Origin: Casuarina equisetifolia
Taxonomy: Eukaryota > Streptophyta > Magnoliopsida > Fagales > Casuarinaceae
Direction: 5' to 3'
Length of the DNA: 64,000 nt
NCBI GenBank assembly: GCA_028551475.1
Contig: CM052358.1
Location: 24,578,853-24,642,852, forward strand
Part shown: positions 59,196 to 64,000 of the stretch, piece after piece
Layout of the letters: each line of letters begins with the position of its first letter
Position numbering within the stretch: the stretch's first letter is position 1
Notes under the pieces: model-generated
What the model was told of the DNA's origin: nothing
The model's database searches: none
What the model saw: only the letters and a program-made list of their open reading frames with translations
Program-made: the position numbers and the translations under genes

Positions 59196-62100
59196 ATGGA
59201 GAAAGCAGACTCCAATAAGCCCGAGAGGAAGCGGCCCCATTTGAGCTCAGTGTCGTCCGCCATGGCTCGGAATTCTAACCCCTCGTCTGCGAATAACAAT
59301 AGCGTAAGCCCTCGTTTTTGTGATTAATTCTCTCATTTCCTCTGTTATTCTCTTTTTGGTTCCCGAGACAGTAGGTGGGACAGCGATGGGGGAAGGAAAA
59401 TTTTTTAATTCTTGGTTTTTCATAAGGTTTGAACCCATAGGATGAAAGGTAGATGATAACGAATTGAATAGTTCTGTGTAGAGATTGTAACTCTGGAGGC
59501 AGGAGAAAAAGTGGTATGATTGAATTGCGATTTGTTGTACTATCAGGATATTGGATGCAATTCACTGAGCTTGTGGTTGTGGTAACTGGCGTATGATCGT
59601 GCATGGTTTGATTACTGGGAAAGTACTAGAAAAGGAAAGAAATGTGGAATTTGAAATTAGGCTTTTTAGTGGTGTGGGGATGAGATGGTTTTTTTTTTTG
59701 TTTATTTTATTTTAACATTGTGCTTGCTAACGTAGTGGAGACATGAAAAGTAGTTTCGTTGAGTTGTGCTTAATTTTCCAATAAGAGCAATTTGGGTGCA
59801 ATTCGGTGGAACCTGTGGTCGTCCTCATTGACATAGGATTTTGCTCTGGTTGGTTGCCGATAATGTGCTGAAAAAGGATAGAAAATTGAAATATTAGGCT
59901 CTCTAAGAGTTGAATTTCAGGAAAGAGTTTTTCATTGGCGCTTAATAGGCTAATAAGTATTTGGGTGAATTTCTGCTCCAGTTGATGTATCCTTAATTAA
60001 AGCAGGACCAAGGATGCAAGTAAGGAACATTGTTAGGTGCATTGAGTAGACGTTGAAGCAACCTTCATTTAGTTTCTGGAAAGTGTAGGAAAAAAGCAGG
60101 AAATTAAAGACTTTGAAGGCAAGGAATTTGTTGTTGTAAAGACTAGCCCTAAATTTTGCAACATGTGAAGTCTGTGGCTGCTGATTACGTAATATAAATT
60201 AAATTTCTGGACAACCAAGAAAAGACTAAGGTTGCTACGTTACGTAATATAAATTAAAAACAATAAAGAGTGAAGTAATGTCCCTCTACCTTTCAAGTAT
60301 ACCTTACCAATTAAGACAAGAACCCTCTAAATGTCTGCACTCTATGGCTGGAAGATCGGTGAATCAACCCTGGAAACAATCAAATGACTTGCTCAAGCAA
60401 TCCCACCCTGAGTATATTTCAATACAAACTGAAGCATTTATAAGTAGCTGTATTTTTGCCCTTCTGTTCTCATAGTTTGGTTGTCCTAATTTTTTACTTT
60501 TGTACTTAGCTTTCTGTGATTTGTAATACTTGATCCTGTAGACAGTACCAAAAATGGTCTATCATCTTGAGTGAGATAGTTACAGGAAAGATACTCTAAA
60601 ATACCATTTATTTTTTCTGCAGCTTGATGTTGCAGTACTCCAATATCAGAATCAAGAACATTATCAGCAGACAGATATAAAAAACCATGAGTTTTATGAT
60701 CTTGAGGCAAGAATTAAAGAATTAAAAGACAAACAAAGTTTGTATGATGATAAGTTAATTGGGGTAAACCAACTCTGGAATCAGGTTAGTCTTGGTTCTT
60801 AAATTTACCTTAATGGTCCCCTTTTCGTCTCCAAGTATGTGGTTTCTGATGAGGTTCTACATTTTCTTAATTGTTTAGTTGGTTGATGATTTAGCTTTCC
60901 TTAAAGTTCAAGTTGGGGTGCGCCACATTGCTTTAGAATTTCTGGACAAAGCTGATCATTCTGCAACTTTTTCAATGAGTATTATATACACAAAGCTGAT
61001 CGTTCATGCAATGAATTAATTAAATTTCAAGATCTTTCATGTGATGTGAGATCTGATTGACTTGAGGTACATTTTAGGTTTAATTCCCTCATGTTTCATC
61101 ATTCTCTGAGGAAATATTTCTTTTGTAGACTGCAAGAAAGAGAGTCTATTGAAGCCAATGGTAAGGAGAGATCATTAAGTATGTTGAAGAAGCCCTTGCT
61201 CTGAGTCATTCGTCTACTATTAAGTTGTAGAAACTTCTGGAAGATACTATAGATGATCTAGCGCTAAAACGGAAAACATTTCACAGGTTTTGCATTGATA
61301 GCTATCTTTAGTCGGTTAGAAGATGCCTTGATGTGAGGTCCAATTGTTAAATTCATCGCACTTTACTTTTTCTTCATATGATTGATTTATCATTTTCTTT
61401 TGCTAATCTTTGCAGTTGCACTCCTTTTTCTTTTTCCATGAAATTTATGGTAATTATTTGCTTATAACACATTTTGGGGATTTCTCAGATTCTGTCATCC
61501 AATTGTCTAATATTGATGATATGATGAAAGGTGTGACTGTCAAACTGAATGAAGTGATCAATGTCCTACATTCCAGGCATGAAGAATACGTGGATTGCAT
61601 TCAATATTACAGTAATAGCCATGCAGTTGAGATTGAGCGCCTTGCAGGTCTCTAAGATATAGCTGTCTGAACATTTTTTTTTATCACTTCACAATATTGT
61701 AGAACAAATATCTACAACTTTGTTATAAGTGTGTAATTGTGAGAGCTTGATTGAGAGTATGCTGGCAGATAGGAAGACAAAGCCAAAATTTGCTAGTTGT
61801 GATAGATTTTATCTCATGATTTTGTACTGATTTTGTATTTTTTGTGTCTGTGTTGAAAGGCGAGCTGGATGAGAGCATGGCTGAACTTGAAGAGTATAGT
61901 AGAAAACTAGTTAATCTCAAAATGCAGAAGGATGTAGCATCTGTGTTGCATGTTATACTGATGCTCCGGCGTATGGGAACTTGTCACCTGAAAGGCCGGC
62001 GGATAGGACAAAAGGTTTGTGTGAATTGAAGGACTCTGTTGAGGAAGCAAAGGTGTTGTTGTGTAAATCAGTTGCTGTTGTATCTCTCCTTCGTTCTCTC

Positions 62101-62226
62101 TAACCAGGGATGTAATACAAATCATGTAGATATTGGCAGAAGAACGGCTTTCTGAGTTTCAAGATGACAATTCTAGGATCTTCAGGTTTCTGAACTCTGC
62201 TTCTTCATCTCCAAAGAACAAAAGCG
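59196..62226 (+). pseudogene. HUB2: HUB2/BRE1-like N-terminal partial gene, unit B
   Basis: Exon 1 (59196-59303, MEKADSNKPERKRPHL) and exon 2 (60623-60784, LDVAVLQYQNQEHYQQ...LWNQ) keep the same lengths and phases as in unit A. Exon 3 (from 60879) still reads LVDDLAFLKVQVGV, so the base lost in unit A is present here. The next exon is broken by an extra T in the FLC codons (about 61122), by missing bases near 61165-61170 and by a TAG in place of a Leu codon (about 61228). The IQLSNIDDMMK exon (about 61491-61653) and the GELDESMAELEE block (about 61860-62029) are open, and the ILAEERLSEF exon starts at 62133. As in unit A the gene then runs into a second exon 1 end and has no RING. The two copies carry different lesions, so they decayed independently. 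Confidence 0.85.
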
Positions 62227-63010
62227 TAAGCCCTCGTTTTCTGATTATTTGTCTCATATCTACTCTTATTCTCTTTTTGATTGCCAAGAAAATACTTGGG
62301 AAGGAGAACTATTAACTTTTGGTTTGTTCAGAAGGTAGGTATAGAGTAACCAATTGAATAGTTCTGTTCAAGCAAATCTCGAGGCATGAGAAAAAGTGGT
62401 ATGATTGAATTGCGTTTTGATGTACTGTCAGGGATGTTGGATGCAACTCACAGAGCTTGTGGTTGTGGTAGCTGGCATATGATCATGCAGTGTTTGATTG
62501 CTGGAAAGTACTAGAGAAGGAAAGAAATGTGGAATTTGAAATTAGGTGATCAGTAGTGCGGGGGTGAGAGAATTTTTTTTTTTTTGGGCTAAGGCTGTCA
62601 AGATGAGGAACCATACACAATATTCTAGATGTAGAATTTTAACATGATAACCAAGATAGGCAGAACTCACTGTTTAGCATCTCCTTTATGAAAAGTTCTG
62701 AAATTTATAGGTAGGTTGCGGGTTAGTAGTGCGGTGTCTGATAAATAAATGGTCAGGGATTCCTATCCATAGGAAGCACATAAATCAAAAGATGCCTCAT
62801 CGGTTGTACAGAGTGGTCATCAACAAAAGTTAGGTGCTTTCGGTAGATGTTGAAGCATCCTTCATTTCGTTGCTGCAAAGTGTAGGAAAAGAGCAAGAAA
62901 TTGAAGACTATGAATGCAAGGAATTTGTTGTTTTGGATTTTCAAAAATAAAGATTAGCCCCATATTTTGCAACATTTGAAGTCTGTGGCTGTTGATTGTA
63001 CTTTGCTTTT
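62180..63010 (+). pseudogene. Second HUB2 exon 1 end and intron 1, unit B
   Basis: NSASSSPKNKS and gtaagccctcg repeat the exon 1 end of unit B. About 800 bp of intron 1 follow, including a part (about 62820-63000) that matches late intron 1 of unit A (about 49030-49190). This copy therefore shows that intron 1 was once arranged differently from either present intron 1. Confidence 0.8.
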
Positions 63011-64000
63011 AGTAAATCAAAACAGAAATAAAGAAGCCCATATTCCAAGGCTTTGATTTTGGTTTGGAAGGAAATAAATTAATAATGGGTTTTATATTGC
63101 TGAAGAGGCCGATTTCTCTCTTGATTATCTTCTACATAGGTGCTAAGAAATCCTTACACACAAAATCTCTGTAGAGTGGAGAAATGGAATCATTAAGAAA
63201 AGCTTTTGCAGGTCCAATGGAGCAGTTGTGGGAAGGAGAAATGAAGCTGAATCTGCTTTGCGTGAAATGTTTTTGTTCGTCACAACCCTTAACGTCGGCA
63301 CTGCTTAGCTTCCCATTACTGATAATTTATAATTGTAACTACAGATTCTTAATTTAGAAACGAAACAGGAAATTATAATACTTGGAACAATTTTTATGCG
63401 TAAACGTTTTAAAATTCTCGTCAACCGTAGCAAGGCAAATCACATGTTTAATGAAATGAAACATAGAAGTCGACGATTTACAAGGTTCGCAAACATTAAC
63501 CTGGAGTTTATGGATACATCAATTAACAATGGATTAAATTTTGCAACTTGTCACTTACAATCCAGAAATTGTCATTACATAATCCAGGAGAAACAAGCCT
63601 AAGCTTTTCACCTTTTATTCTGAACATCCTACGGTTTCTATGTAATATATTCGTTCTAGGCTACAGTACACCCCGCAAGCAGCAGTGTTAAACCAGTCTT
63701 TGAAAAAGGCAGGTAGTAAATGCAATTTTAAACGATAATTATAAAGCTAATCTATTCTATTGAGAAAATGATCTCTCATACGCCTCTCCAGACATATTTG
63801 ATATGAGCAAAGCTGTCTTTCAATTGCCTCAAAGTTTTTATTAATTGCAGAAGCCAATATTTTTTTTTCCTTTTTTACACGCTTATTTTTTATTTTTTAT
63901 TTTTACAGTTTTTCAAGGGGGTAGTTTTTTAGGACATGGAGCGATGGCAGATTGCACAATGAGCACAGGCGTCTAAACCCAAGCCTTCCTTCTATTTCTA
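63011..64000. other. Right-end sequence, no gene seen
   Basis: This is AT-rich DNA beyond the HUB2 repeat. A 68-codon frame at 63396-63602 has no recognised domain. I see no RNA gene and no further HUB2 homology up to the window end. Confidence 0.4.

Larger units (their letters stand above)
58185..63010. repeat. HUB2 segmental duplication, unit B
   Basis: This is the second copy of the unit at 47445-51930. Its upstream part contains a local repeat, because about 58260-58430 and 58620-58770 resemble each other and both match 47500-47700. Its 3' part runs further than unit A before similarity ends, to about 63010. Confidence 0.82.

Noticed and set aside
1-64000. CRISPR arrays, bacterial operons, rRNA genes and organelle DNA
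   Set aside because: No regularly spaced repeats, ribosome-binding-site-led gene strings, rRNA-like conserved runs or plastid/mitochondrial genes were seen. The content is plant nuclear throughout.

Overview
The window is nuclear DNA from a flowering plant, most likely a woody eudicot. Genes are sparse in AT-rich DNA, eudicot-type introns are visible, and there is a TIR-NBS-LRR (TNL) resistance gene, a class monocots lack. I cannot name the species. Most of the window is clustered, tandemly duplicated and partly decayed gene families.

Left end (1-4.4 kb): transposon-like AT-rich DNA and a GC-rich island at about 0.83-1.48 kb with no recognised gene. A decayed minus-strand copy of a HUB2/BRE1-like histone H2B ubiquitin ligase gene follows at about 1.99-4.34 kb; it covers more of that protein than the other copies here.

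Dirigent and cysteine-rich peptide array (4.9-25.4 kb, all minus strand): dirigent (DIR) genes alternate with 70-residue secreted six-cysteine peptides in repeats of about 4.0-4.4 kb. Intact DIR genes lie at 15.9, 17.9 and 23.0 kb. A fourth at 11.6 kb has a frameshifted C terminus. A fifth at 8.2-9.1 kb is a pseudogene, and several relics lie between. The three peptide genes (5.6, 10.3 and 14.3 kb) are intact and each has a TATA box at a fixed distance. The two right-hand DIR genes form a second duplication about 5 kb apart, and a relic of an NLR gene end lies between them.

Middle (25.4-34.3 kb): mostly AT-rich, with no gene I can support.

DUF716/TMEM45-like cluster (34.4-45.3 kb, plus strand): three genes for multi-pass membrane proteins. 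The first carries a one-base deletion that truncates an otherwise open reading frame. The second looks intact. The third ends early because about 300 bp separates it from its ancestral last codons.

Right end (47.4-64 kb, plus strand apart from the TNL): two 5'-truncated-type HUB2 copies, carrying the N-terminal coding part only, about 10.9 kb apart. A broken minus-strand TNL gene lies between them. Both copies end in the same fusion to a second copy of exon 1 and intron 1, so they come from an already rearranged ancestor. Both carry stops and frameshifts.

Overall this is a birth-and-death landscape of defence and cell-wall families (dirigent, cysteine-rich peptide, TNL) beside repeated HUB2 fragments. 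Exon coordinates rest on splice-site reading and on comparing copies within the window; no database search was run.
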